Source: CAYQMF01 sp964418595 (GTDB lineage Bacteria; Planctomycetota; UBA1135; UBA2386). Taken from it: 64,000 nt of DNA. Below, in pieces: positions 24,407 to 34,300 of the stretch (position 1 is its first letter; every line of letters begins with the position of its first letter). The position numbers and the translations under genes were made by a program. The notes below the pieces were generated by a model that saw only the letters and a list, made by a program, of their open reading frames with translations, did not search any database and was not told where the DNA came from. The DNA lies in contig CAYQMF010000007.1 in the NCBI GenBank assembly GCA_964418595.1, positions 36,702 through 100,701 on the forward strand. Direction: 5' to 3'.

Positions 24407-27019
24407 CTACTTTCCGCTTGGCGGAGGAACCGTGAGCAGCGGCCGCGCCGGGCGCATGCCGCTCTCCGGTCCGCTGGAGGAACGCGGGCGTGCGATCCGT
24501 GCACTGCAACGCGCCAGTTGCCACGTAGACAGATAGCTGCCGCCGCGAGCGATGCGATCGTCGCCTTTCAGGCCGGGCCGCTCCATCAGCCCGTCCCCGG
24601 CCCGGTGCGGCCCGCTCTCCCGATAGTTCCCACCGTACTCGCCGGCGCACCATTCCCAAACATTGCCGAGGACATGGTGGAGGCCGAACCCATTCGCGGC
24701 CAATGCGTCGACCGGCGCAGTCAGCTTGTAGCCGTCTTCGAGGGCATCGTGCCACCACGCAGCGAGAACGCGGTCACGCTTGGCGGCGGCATCGGCGATG
24801 TTGACCCGCCCCGACAGACTCTCCGGTAGCGGCCCCGTCCACCATTGCGTCGCCGTCCCGGCGCGCGCGGCGTACTCCCACTGGGCCTCGGTCGGCAGTC
24901 GCAATCCCCATTCCCACAGTTCGTTCCGGCACTTCCACCAATCCAGATTGCTGGCGGGGTGGGAGTCGCCCGCGGCCGACGTCCGTTGCGAACCGTCGTG
25001 GACGAGAGGCTCGATCCCGGTCCAACGCCGCCACTGCCCGCGTGTCAGTTCGTACTTGGCCATGAAGAAAGGATCGAGAGTGACGTCGTGCCTGGGCTTC
25101 TCGGTGCCCGACGCGTACTCGTCGTCGTCGGTGCTGCCCATGGGGAACGTACCGCCGGGCAGCAGGACGAGCACCGGGTCGAACGCGCCACCGTTCTCGA
25201 TTCGGTCGTCCGGGCCCCAGCGCGGCGCTTCGCCCTCTGGATGCCAGAACCGGAACTCCCAGAGGCCTGTCGCCGGGTTTCGCCGCAACGGGATGAGGCC
25301 GAGCTGCGGCTCGATGTGCCGCCCGCCGTAGGCCGGACACTGCGCGGAATCGGCGATCGACGCAATCGCGGTACGCCACGCATCGCGGGCCTCGCGCAGG
25401 GTCACATCCGCCACCTGCTCTGCCCACGGGAGACGGCGCTGCACGCGGCTGCGTGGGCCGCCAATCGCTGTGAACTCCTTCACTTCGGCGGCGAGTCGCT
25501 GCAGACTGTCGAGTAGCCACTGTTCGCGGGCATCGAAGGCAGCCCCGGGAGTGCCGGCGATGGCGATGCTGGCGGGAGCGGTCTGGCCGGCCAGCACCTC
25601 GTCGGCGGAGTGCTGCCATGCGCGCAGCGCCGCGACGTCTTGGCAGCCGCCGGAATCCGGTCGCAGGACTTCGATCGCCCGGGCCGTGAGTTGCTGCAGA
25701 CGCGGACCCAGCGCGAGCTGGTCGTACCGCTTGTCGCGCCGGCGCAGCTCATCGAGGTTGGCGAGTTCACGCCAGAGCGCGCCGACGGCGACGACAGTCA
25801 CGATGGCGGCGGCGGTCACCGCGATTCGGTGGCGGAGGACCAGCTTGCGCGCGCGATAGAGCACGGTGGGCGGCCGGGCCAGCACCGGGAACCGCCGGCG
25901 GTGGCGGCGCAGGTCCTCGGCAAGATCGGCGACGTCCTGGTAGCGGCGCTCGCGCTGTTTTTCCAGGGCTCGCAGCGCGATCCAGTCGAGGTCGCCGCGC
26001 AACGCGCGTGCCAAGGCTGCTCCGTTGCGTAGGCCGCGGAAGCCGGCGGCCTCCGCCGCGGCGGAGGAGCGATGGGCTTGTTCGCTGGGCCGCGCCGGCT
26101 CCTCGGTGGCCAGGCGGCGCAGGTAATCGAGCAGGTTGTGGCCCGCAGCGAGCGGTCGGCTCCCGGTGAGCTGCTCGTAGAGCATGACGCCCAGGCTGTA
26201 CACGTCGGTGCGCGTGTCCACGGCGTCCGGGCCCGCGCCGCCCTGCTCGGGGCTCATGTACTCGGGCGTGCCGAGCACCATTCCGCTATGCGTGAGATCG
26301 GCGCCGCTCACCGAGGAATCAAACTTCGCCAGCCCGAAGTCGATCACCTTGGGCGTCGCCACGCCATTGCGTTCGGTCACCAGCACGTTGCCCGGCTTGA
26401 GGTCGCGGTGGATGACACCGTTGCGGTGCGCGTGCTGTACGGCATCGCAGACCTGACACAGCAGTTCGAGGCGCGCGGCCAGCGGCAACGAGCGCCGGTC
26501 ACAGTACGCCGCCAGCGGTTCGCCGTCGACGTACTCCATGGTGAAGAACGGCGCTCCGTCTGCGGTGGTGCCGGCATCGAACACCTGGGCGATGGCCGGG
26601 TGCTGCATCCGCGACAGCGCCTGACGCTCGACCAGGAAGCGGGCGTGCGCCGCGGCGTCGAGCAGGCCGGCGCGCACGACCTTCAGGGCCACCGTGCGCT
26701 GGATGGGCTGCAGTTGCCGGACCAGGTACACCTCACCCATCCCCCCGACTCCCAGGCTGCGGAGGATCTCATAGCCGGCGATCCGCGGGCGTGGCGCTGC
26801 GGCAGCGGGAGCTTCCGACCCGGCGAGTGTCCCGGCGAGGCCGGCCGCGCGCAGATGGCTCAGCTCGACGCGCAGGCGGTCGGCGTGCGCCGGGTGCTCC
26901 TCGTAGAGGACATCGAGTCCTGCGTCGCCGCTGGTCTCGTACACGTGCAGTGCCCGGGCGAGCAGCGACTCGAAGTCAGCGCCTCCGAACCCCTCGTGCG
27001 AGTCCGCTCCGCGGCTCAC
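24407..27019 (-). CDS. Transmembrane Ser/Thr protein kinase with a C-terminal FGE-like (SUMF) domain lacking catalytic cysteines
   Basis: 870 residues from GTG 27019, which overlaps the upstream stop as GTGA. A short N-terminal helical region (about 1-80) precedes the kinase domain at 83-375: GVGGMGEVY, VALK (K113), HRDLKPGN, DFG and EYMSPEQ are all present. One transmembrane helix lies near 399-416 (VTAAAIVTVVAVGALW). An extracytoplasmic helical region follows, then an FGE-sulfatase fold from about 625 (LLPGGTFPMGS; LRLPTEAQWEYAARAG; LGNVWEWCAGEYGG; RIARGGSYLS). In working FGE, GGSY-M-C begins the active site; here it reads GGSYLS and the second cysteine is absent, so it is probably a sensor or binding domain. 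It is coupled to the secreted protein upstream. Confidence 0.92.
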   Translation of the reverse strand: MSRGADSHEGFGGADFESLLARALHVYETSGDAGLDVLYEEHPAHADRLRVELSHLRAAGLAGTLAGSEAPAAAAPRPRIAGYEILRSLGVGGMGEVYLVRQLQPIQRTVALKVVRAGLLDAAAHARFLVERQALSRMQHPAIAQVFDAGTTADGAPFFTMEYVDGEPLAAYCDRRSLPLAARLELLCQVCDAVQHAHRNGVIHRDLKPGNVLVTERNGVATPKVIDFGLAKFDSSVSGADLTHSGMVLGTPEYMSPEQGGAGPDAVDTRTDVYSLGVMLYEQLTGSRPLAAGHNLLDYLRRLATEEPARPSEQAHRSSAAAEAAGFRGLRNGAALARALRGDLDWIALRALEKQRERRYQDVADLAEDLRRHRRRFPVLARPPTVLYRARKLVLRHRIAVTAAAIVTVVAVGALWRELANLDELRRRDKRYDQLALGPRLQQLTARAIEVLRPDSGGCQDVAALRAWQHSADEVLAGQTAPASIAIAGTPGAAFDAREQWLLDSLQRLAAEVKEFTAIGGPRSRVQRRLPWAEQVADVTLREARDAWRTAIASIADSAQCPAYGGRHIEPQLGLIPLRRNPATGLWEFRFWHPEGEAPRWGPDDRIENGGAFDPVLVLLPGGTFPMGSTDDDEYASGTEKPRHDVTLDPFFMAKYELTRGQWRRWTGIEPLVHDGSQRTSAAGDSHPASNLDWWKCRNELWEWGLRLPTEAQWEYAARAGTATQWWTGPLPESLSGRVNIADAAAKRDRVLAAWWHDALEDGYKLTAPVDALAANGFGLHHVLGNVWEWCAGEYGGNYRESGPHRAGDGLMERPGLKGDDRIARGGSYLSTWQLARCSARIARPRSSSGPESGMRPARPLLTVPPPSGK

Positions 27020-28539
27020 AGGCGCAGGCGCACCCAGCGGCTCTCGGCAAGGTCTGCGAGGCCAGGACCGGCGGCGAGCCACATGCTCCAGAAGTAGTCG
27101 CAGCGTGTGATGTCTGGCACGCGCATGTGCGTCGGCAGCGCCAGGAACGACGTCAGCGGGTCTCCCCCCGTCGTCCGGCCCATGGGCCGCGCCATGGGCG
27201 TGCCGAAGATCCAGGTGTGGGGCGCCGGGGGCGCATCTGGACTCGTGTTCACCGACCAGACGTGAAGTCCCCACGCGACCTGCGGCGTCGGGGGTCTGCC
27301 AGTGGCACTCCAGCCGGCCATCATGCACTGCAGGCCGGGCGTGCCGCCGCTGTCGCAGCCGCGGACGACGGACGATTCGAGCAGCCTCGGGAAGATCCCC
27401 GGAGGGCCCGATTGCCATCCCAGCACGTAAGACCAGATCTTCACGTTGTTGCACTCCCCGGTGATGCCCGGGTCATAGAAGCAGACGGCGACGATGTCGG
27501 CGGAACCGGCTTGTGCCCCGTCGGTGGCCGTGGTGCTACCACTGATCTTCACGGGTGTCGGGTCGCCGTCGACGGGGAGCTCCGTGAACAGGAGCTGGTT
27601 GCGCCCAGCCACTCGCTGCGTCGAGAACACGATCTTGGTCGTGCCGGTCCGGTCCCAGGCCACGGCCAGCGCGTCGATGTCTTCGAGCACTCCTACGGCG
27701 TCCAGGCCCAGATCCCCCGGTCTCGCGAACGGGCGCGGTTCACTCCAGTCGACCGCGGTCGTGCTCCATTCGGAGTACAGGATCCACGCTCCACCCTTTG
27801 CCATGGGAGGTGCCGGGCCGCCCCACCAAGCGGCCGGTACCGCAGTGACGGACGCAGGCGTGACGGAGAAGAACACGCGGGGCGTGTTCGCAGTCATCGT
27901 CATCAACTGGCCGACGATGCCACCGTCGAGGTCGAACGCGGTGAGCGGCAGGTCGAGCGCCGTGATCTGCGTGGCGCTGCTCGTCGTAGTCCCGTCCGAC
28001 AGTCCCGTCTCGGTGCCGTCCATGTCCAGGAACGTGCCCGAAGTGAAGGACCCCAGACCGAACACGAAGTCGAACACATCGGTGCCGGCGCGGTCCGGCT
28101 TGCTGTCCTCACGGCGCAGGACGCCGTTGGTCGTCGGCATGGCCTCCGGTCTGATGCTGAACTGGATCCCCACCATCGACCGCGCTGGCGGCGCCAGGAC
28201 GCCAGCTGAATCGATCCACAGGACGTCCAGTCCCAGCGACAACGCATCCACGTACAGGTTCGCGGGCACGTTGCCGGTCGTGCGGTCACGGAAGATGCGG
28301 TTGAAGCGGAAGTCGGGCCCCAGGGTCGGGGCGGCGGTGCGAGCCCCCACGGACTGATACCCCGCCTTCTTCGAGTAGAGGCGTTGCTCCACGAATGGTC
28401 CCGCGCCATCCGTGACCAGGCACGCGAACGGCGTACCGATCAAGGGTCCGTTGTCCCACGTCTCCTGGGCCCGCAGTCCGACGGAGAGGCCAGCGACGAA
28501 GAGCGGAACCGTGAGACTGGCAGTTGCGGGGATGCGCAT
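27016..28539 (-). CDS. Secreted protein of unknown function co-translated with a kinase
   Basis: 507 residues from ATG 28539, which opens a clear signal peptide (MRIPATASLTVPLFVAGL...RAQ). The mature part is beta-rich and Gly/Thr-rich with several Asp/Trp motifs (DALAVAWDRTGTTKIVFST; VAWGLHVWSV), suggesting a propeller- or sandwich-like extracellular fold, but I recognise no family. The Cys pattern (CDSGGTPGLQC) may form disulfides. Its TGA overlaps the GTG of the kinase gene, so kinase and secreted protein are made together, and the kinase's outer FGE-like domain is a plausible partner. It is divergent from the sulfatase gene across 223 bases. Confidence 0.7.
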   Translation of the reverse strand: MRIPATASLTVPLFVAGLSVGLRAQETWDNGPLIGTPFACLVTDGAGPFVEQRLYSKKAGYQSVGARTAAPTLGPDFRFNRIFRDRTTGNVPANLYVDALSLGLDVLWIDSAGVLAPPARSMVGIQFSIRPEAMPTTNGVLRREDSKPDRAGTDVFDFVFGLGSFTSGTFLDMDGTETGLSDGTTTSSATQITALDLPLTAFDLDGGIVGQLMTMTANTPRVFFSVTPASVTAVPAAWWGGPAPPMAKGGAWILYSEWSTTAVDWSEPRPFARPGDLGLDAVGVLEDIDALAVAWDRTGTTKIVFSTQRVAGRNQLLFTELPVDGDPTPVKISGSTTATDGAQAGSADIVAVCFYDPGITGECNNVKIWSYVLGWQSGPPGIFPRLLESSVVRGCDSGGTPGLQCMMAGWSATGRPPTPQVAWGLHVWSVNTSPDAPPAPHTWIFGTPMARPMGRTTGGDPLTSFLALPTHMRVPDITRCDYFWSMWLAAGPGLADLAESRWVRLRL

Positions 28540-28762
28540 GGCTGAACTCAGGGAGGGTGGTTGTCGCCGGCGCCCGGCGATGATCGTTGGGCGGATCTTC
28601 CGGCGGGATGCCGGGCGTGGCAACCCGCCCAGCTCGCCCAGTCGCTCAGGGCGAGCACCCGCCCGCCTGGCAGGGGCGCGGTTTCCGGCGCGCGCCGACG
28701 AGAAACCCGGTGACACCCACGGACTCCCGGTGCTGGAGACGGCGTCACGACCGGAGCCGACC

Positions 28763-30526
28763 ATGAACCAACAGATTACTCATCCGCGCCCCCGCATCAC
28801 GTTCCCCCGCGCACCGATCCTGGGCGCGGCGCTGCTGACCCTTGCCACCCACGCGATCGCCCAGCGGCCGTCCGAGCAGAACGTGCTGGTGCTCATCGCC
28901 GACGACGTCGGCATCGATGGCATCGGCTGCTACGGTGCCGGCAGCTCGCCGCCACCGACGCCGAACATCGATGCGCTTGCGGCCCGCGGGGTCAGGATGA
29001 CTCGCGCCCACGCCAGCCCCACCTGCTCGCCGACCCGCGCCTGCATCCAGACCGGGCAGTACCCGTTCCGCACCGGCGTCGGCAGCCCCGTGGACCACGG
29101 TGCCGACGGCTTGGCCAGCGCCGAGACCCTGCTTCCCGAGGTGCTGGCCGCAAGCCAGCGTCCGCGTGCCATGTTCGGCAAGTGGCACCTCGGCGGTGAC
29201 GACGACTCCGACACGCCCAACCTCGAGGGCTGGCCGCACTTCGAGGGCACGCTGGGCGGCGAACTCGACAACTACTTCCACTTCGACCTGATCAAGAACG
29301 GCGAGTTGGAAACGGTCCATTCCTATGCGACCAGCGACACCGTGGACCGAACCCTTGCCTGGATCGGAACTCAGGACCGGCCGTGGCTCGCGATGGTGTG
29401 CTTCAACGCCGGCCACAGCCCCCTGCACGATCCACCGGCGCTGCTGCACACGTACGCCCTGAACGGTCTCACTCCGGAGCAGCGGCCCAAACTGTTCTTC
29501 AAGGCCATGGTGCAGGCGATGGATACGGAGATCGGCCGGCTGCTGACCGGGCTCGGCGCTGCGCGACTCGCCAACACGACCGTGATCTTCCTCGGCGACA
29601 ACGGCACCCTCGGCACTCTCGTCGAGGACCCGTTCGTGTCAGACCACGCCAAGGCGACCCTGTACGAGGGCGGTATCCAGGTGCCGATGATCGTGGCGGG
29701 ACCCGCAGTGGTCGGTCCGCCGCGCACCTGCGGTGCGTTGGTCGACGCCGTCGACCTGTTCACGACCATCGCCGCCCTGTGCGGGGTGAACGCGCGCAGC
29801 GTCGTGCCGGCCAGCGAGTACCTCGACGGTCAGGACCTGCGTCCCCTGCTGCGCGGGACGGCGACGAGCGTGCGCGCCTGGAGCTTCGCGGAGCAATTCG
29901 ACCAGGATGCGGCGAAGGACGGCTACGCGATGCAGGACACGCGCTTCAAGCTGATCCGCTTCACCGGGGGGACATCCGTGCGCGAGGAGATGTACGACCT
30001 GCAGATTGACCCGTACGAGACCGATGACCTCCTCGCGGTCAGCGCCGGGCTCGATGCCGAGGCGCAACGAGCCTACACGCGGCTGCGCATCGCCATCGCG
30101 CAACTGCGCGGCGAGACCTTCGCCGGGAACTTCGGGTCCGGTTGCGCCGGCGCCGCCGGGGCGCCGGTGCTCAGCGCGGGCATCGGGCCCCGTCTCGGGC
30201 AGACCCACCTGGTCCGAGCCGCGCCGCTGGGCTCGGCGGTGGCGGTGTTCGGCATGTTCGGTTTCTCGATGACGACGACCGGCTCGATGCCGCTGCCGTT
30301 GAACATGTCTGCCTTGGGCCTGACCGGCTGCTGGTTGCTCGTGAGCCCGGACATCAGCCACGTCGCCGTGCTGGGGACAGGCTCGGCGACCTGGCCCATG
30401 CCCATCCCCGCCGAGGGCGCGCTGCTCGGCCTCGCGTTCTACCAGCAGATGGCGATCGTGGAGCCAGGTGCCAACCCGGCGGGAGTGATCCTCAGCGATG
30501 GCATCGCCAACGTGATCGGCGCGTAG
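28763..30526 (+). CDS. Secreted type I sulfatase with a C-terminal lineage module
   Basis: 587 residues from ATG 28763. A signal region (APILGAALLTLATHAIAQ) is followed by the alkaline-phosphatase-superfamily sulfatase core: NVLVLIADDVG (D47, D48, metal), the formylglycine motif C88-S-P-T-R92, MFGKWHLGG, HSPLHDPP, FLGDNGT and DHAKATLYEGG. The C-x-P-x-R motif marks it as needing Cys-to-formylglycine conversion by an FGE or anSME encoded elsewhere. After about residue 455, a domain of some 130 residues matches the tails of the subtilase and other secreted proteins here (LPLNMSALGLTGCWLLVSPD; LLGLAFYQQMAI; SDGIANVIGA). Sulfated polysaccharide is the likely substrate; the exact one is unknown. 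Confidence 0.93.
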   Translation: MNQQITHPRPRITFPRAPILGAALLTLATHAIAQRPSEQNVLVLIADDVGIDGIGCYGAGSSPPPTPNIDALAARGVRMTRAHASPTCSPTRACIQTGQYPFRTGVGSPVDHGADGLASAETLLPEVLAASQRPRAMFGKWHLGGDDDSDTPNLEGWPHFEGTLGGELDNYFHFDLIKNGELETVHSYATSDTVDRTLAWIGTQDRPWLAMVCFNAGHSPLHDPPALLHTYALNGLTPEQRPKLFFKAMVQAMDTEIGRLLTGLGAARLANTTVIFLGDNGTLGTLVEDPFVSDHAKATLYEGGIQVPMIVAGPAVVGPPRTCGALVDAVDLFTTIAALCGVNARSVVPASEYLDGQDLRPLLRGTATSVRAWSFAEQFDQDAAKDGYAMQDTRFKLIRFTGGTSVREEMYDLQIDPYETDDLLAVSAGLDAEAQRAYTRLRIAIAQLRGETFAGNFGSGCAGAAGAPVLSAGIGPRLGQTHLVRAAPLGSAVAVFGMFGFSMTTTGSMPLPLNMSALGLTGCWLLVSPDISHVAVLGTGSATWPMPIPAEGALLGLAFYQQMAIVEPGANPAGVILSDGIANVIGA

Positions 30527-30592
30527 CGTCGCGCTCGCTGGCGAGCCGCTCGCCGGCGGCGTGCTCCACGGTAGGATCCCCCCGGTGGCAAA

Positions 30593-31339
30593 GTGACAGA
30601 CGACGCACGGGACCCCGGATCGACCAAGGGCGCGAGTTTCGATGACCTGGTCTCGCTGGTCGCGGGCATCGTGCAGTTCCCCCCTGCCGAGCGCGACGCA
30701 GCGATCGCGCGGTTCTGCCGGGAACATCCCGAGGAAGACGCGGACAAGTTGCGAAGCGCAGTGGAGGAAGCGCTGGCCGAGATGCCCGCCTCGGACCGTA
30801 CGGTCTTGACCTCCGCGGAGGAGCGGCTGCGCAGGCTGAAGAGCCGGCCGCCCGCCGCCGGCCGCTACGCGCTGCGCGGCGAGGTGGCGCGGGGCGGCAT
30901 GGGGGTGATTCTCAAGGCCTACGACGAGGACCTCGGTCGCAACCTGGCGATGAAGGTGATCCTGGGCCAGGACCGGGAAGGCACCGGCCAGACGCCGCCG
31001 GTCGACCAGAACACCCTCGCGCGCTTCCTCGACGAGGCCCAGGTGACCGGGCAGCTCGACCACCCGGGGGTGGTGCCGGTGCACGAGCTTGGGCTCGATG
31101 CCGAGGGCCGCGTCTACTTCACGATGCGCCTGGTCAAGGGACGGACCGCGCAGGAGGTGTTCGCGCTGGCGCGCGAGAAGCGCGAGGGCTGGACTTCGAT
31201 CAAGGCGCTCGAGGTCATCCTCAAGATCTGCGACACGCTTGCCTACGCGCACGACAAGGGCGTGATCCACCGCGACCTCAAGCCGAGCAACGTGATGGTC
31301 GGGCGCTTCGGCGAGGTGTACGTCATGGACTGGGGCCTG
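30593..31339 (+). CDS. N-terminal part of a Ser/Thr protein kinase, cut by a 10-N scaffold gap
   Basis: Starts at GTG 30593 and runs into the N-block after 249 codons. Residues 1-90 are a cytoplasmic helical region (DKLRSAVEEALAEMPASDRT). The kinase N-lobe begins at 92: GEVARGGMGVILKAYDEDL, MKVI (K121), then HRDLKPSNV and GRFGEVYVMDWGL, with the DFG Asp replaced by the DWG form used in this kinase subgroup. The remainder of the gene is missing. The sequence after the gap starts with the same segment in a different version, so it is probably not the continuation of this gene. Confidence 0.85.
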
Positions 31340-31349
31340 NNNNNNNNNN
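31340..31349. other. Scaffold gap of 10 Ns
   Basis: Ten N bases join two contig ends. Both flanks encode the kinase segment N-V-x-x-G-x-F-G-E-V-x-V-x-D-W-G-L, so the ends are homologous rather than adjoining. Ten Ns is a conventional placeholder, so the gap length is not informative. Confidence 0.97.
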
Positions 31350-31350
31350 A

Positions 31351-34300
31351 AATGTCATCCTCGGGGATTTCGGTGAAGTCATCGTCCTCGACTGGGGCTT
31401 GGCGAAGGTCGTGGGGAAGAAGGACAGCCGCGACTTGCGGATCCAGCCCGCTCCGAACGACAGCCGCTCGCGCGTGCGCACGGACCGTTCCATGGACGCG
31501 GCGAGCGACCCGGATTCGCCGCTGATGACGATGGACGGCGCGGTCGTGGGCACGCCGAGTTACATGTCGCCGGAGCAGGCGGAAGGGCGGGTCGAGGAGC
31601 TGGACGCGCGCACGGATGTCTTCGCCGCGGGCGCGTGCCTCTACACGTTGCTCACGGGATGGCAGCCGTACCTGAAGCCCGGGACCCGCGCGTCGCCCTA
31701 CACTGTCCTGAACGCGGTGCTCGCGGGACCGCCAAAGGCGGTGCACGAGATCGACGCGACGGCGCCGGTCGAGCTGGTGGCGATCTGCGAGCGGGCGATG
31801 GCGCGGGACCGGAGCGCGCGGTACGAGAGCATGCAGGGGCTGGCCGAAGACCTGCGGGCCTACCTCGGCGACCGGGTCGTGAAAGCGCACCGCACCGGTG
31901 CAGTCGCCGAACTGCGCAAGTGGATCCGGCGCAACCGCGGGATGGCGGCGGGCCTCGCGGCGGCCATGTTGGCTACGGTCGCAGGACTCGTGGGCGTGTC
32001 CGTCGCGTTGGAGGGGGAGGCAACCGCCAACCGCGCCGTGCGCCAACAGGCCTACTTCGCCAACCTCGCGGCCGCCTCGGCCGCGTACGAGCAGGCGCCC
32101 ACGAGCATGCGCCGGTATCTGGATGCGGCGCCCGAGGAGCTGCGCCGCTGGGAGTGGCGCTACCTGGATGCGCTGTCGGACCAGAGCACGCGCGTAGTAC
32201 CTGGGGGCAGCTTCACGCTGTCCAAGGACGGCAGCCGGCTCGTGACGTTCTCGTTGGGCCGAGAGGGTTCCGCCCGCCTGCGCGACGGGAAGACCGGACA
32301 GGAGATCGCCGTCCTGGACCAAGCGGGCCGCGTGTGCGCTGCTCGCTTCAGTCCGGATGGCAATCACATCCTCACGGGGCAGGAGGACGGTACGGTCGTG
32401 CTCTGGGAGTCCGCCGGGGGGCGCGAGGTGCGTAGGTTCCGAGCCCACGCCGGCGAGATCGACCGAGTCCGGTTCAGCGACGACGGGCGGATCTTCACGA
32501 CGACGACTCTCCACTCCCACGAACTCAAGGTCTGGGACACGGACTCCGGAGCGCCGGTCGCCACGCTGCCGCACGACGCGCAGGTGGCATGCGAGTGCTT
32601 CGATCCGAAGCATCCTCGCCTCTTCACCGGGGCACGCGACCGGACGTTGCGAATCTGGGACCTTGGGACCGGCAAGGAGGTTGCCAAGCGAACCGGCGAG
32701 GCGGTCGCGGGCGCGATCTGGACGCGCGACGGGGCCCAGATCATCACGGTTGGACGGTTCGACATCCCCATCGTGTCGATCTGGGATGCCGGTCTGGAGA
32801 CCCGGCTCCATTGTCTCGGAATCGGGGTCTCCTACGTGCGGTTGAGCGCCGATGGGGACCGTCTCCTCACCGGGCACAAAGATGGTGCGATCCGGATCTG
32901 GGCCACCGCGGATTGGCAGGAGCTGGCCGTCCTGCGCGGGCACCGGGGTGCCGTGGGGATGATCGCGCTCCGAAGCGACGGGCGCTGCGCCGCGAGCACA
33001 GCAGAGGACAAGGTGGTCCGCGTCTGGGATATGGTCACCTACGAGCAGATTGCAGTGCTGCACGGCCACCAGCACAACGTCCATGCGGTCGCCTTCGGCG
33101 CGGACGGCCACGAGATCCTCTCGGGCGGCGGGGACCAAACCGTGCGGTGGTGGCGCACACCGGGCCTGTCATCGTCTGCTTACTTGCCCAACCTGCAGTT
33201 TGGCTGCCCCGGGCCCGCGACCGGCTTCAGTACCGATGGCACGAGGGTCGTCACGTCCTTCGGCGACGAGAAGGCGCTCGTCTGGGACACCGAGGTCTCC
33301 CGGGTCGTGGGCATCCTCCGTGGCCACCAGAGCGGCTTCGCCTCCGCGGCCTTCAGTCCGGATGGCGCACGGATCGTCAGCTGCGGCTCCTGGGTCCATG
33401 ACCCGACCATCCGCGTTTGGGACGCCACCACGGGTGGCGAGATCGCCGTGCTGGAGGGGCATGCCATCGGTGTCGACGACGTCGATTTCAGCCCAGATGG
33501 CGGCCGGATCGTGACGGCGTCGAAGGACCAGACCGCGCGGCTTTGGGATGCACGCTCGGGCACGACGCAGGCTGTCCTGGGCGGTCATGCGGCCGCCGTC
33601 ATCGCCGCGCGTTTCGATCCCTCGGGTGACCGGATCCTGACGTGCTGCGGGGATCGCACGGAACATCGCAGCGAGGTCGAACGGGCAGCGACCCGGGAGC
33701 GCGAGCAACGGGAGCAGTGCCAGGTCCGGGTCTGGGAAGGCCACGATGGCCGCGAGTTGTTCCGGCTCGTGGGTCACACTGCGCCCATAACGGACGCGAA
33801 CTTCAGCGCGGACGGCAAGCGCATCCTCACGGCGGCACGTGACGGCACGGCTCGTCTGTGGCACGCAGAGACCGGCCAGGAACTGCTCGTTCTTCGGGCG
33901 CCGGCGACAAGCTGGCTCCGAGCCGCGCGCCTGCACCCCGATGGCAGTCAGGTCGTGACCACGGAGTACCGTGCCGCAAGGGTCTTCGACACCGCTACGG
34001 GCAGTGAGCGTCTGGTACTTCTCGGGCACCAGGGAAGCGTCCTGGCGGCGGCGTTCAGTCCTGACGGCCACCGCGTCGTGACCACGTCCACAGACCAGAC
34101 CACCCGCATCTGGGACCTGGCCACCGGCCGCGAACTGGCGTCGCTTCCCACACCTCAACTCGGGGAAGGCGTTCCCTACCCCCACGTGATGCTCCGGTTC
34201 AGCCCCGACGGTTCCCGCCTGACGCTGCTGGCCAACCACGAGATCCGCACCTGGGACAGCGTGCCGGCACGCGTGCGCGCGCGGGAGCATGACCAGGAAA

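Noticed and set aside
30533..30546. GCTCGC/GCGAGC hairpin after the sulfatase gene as a terminator
   Set aside because: The loop would be only two bases, so the stem cannot fully form.
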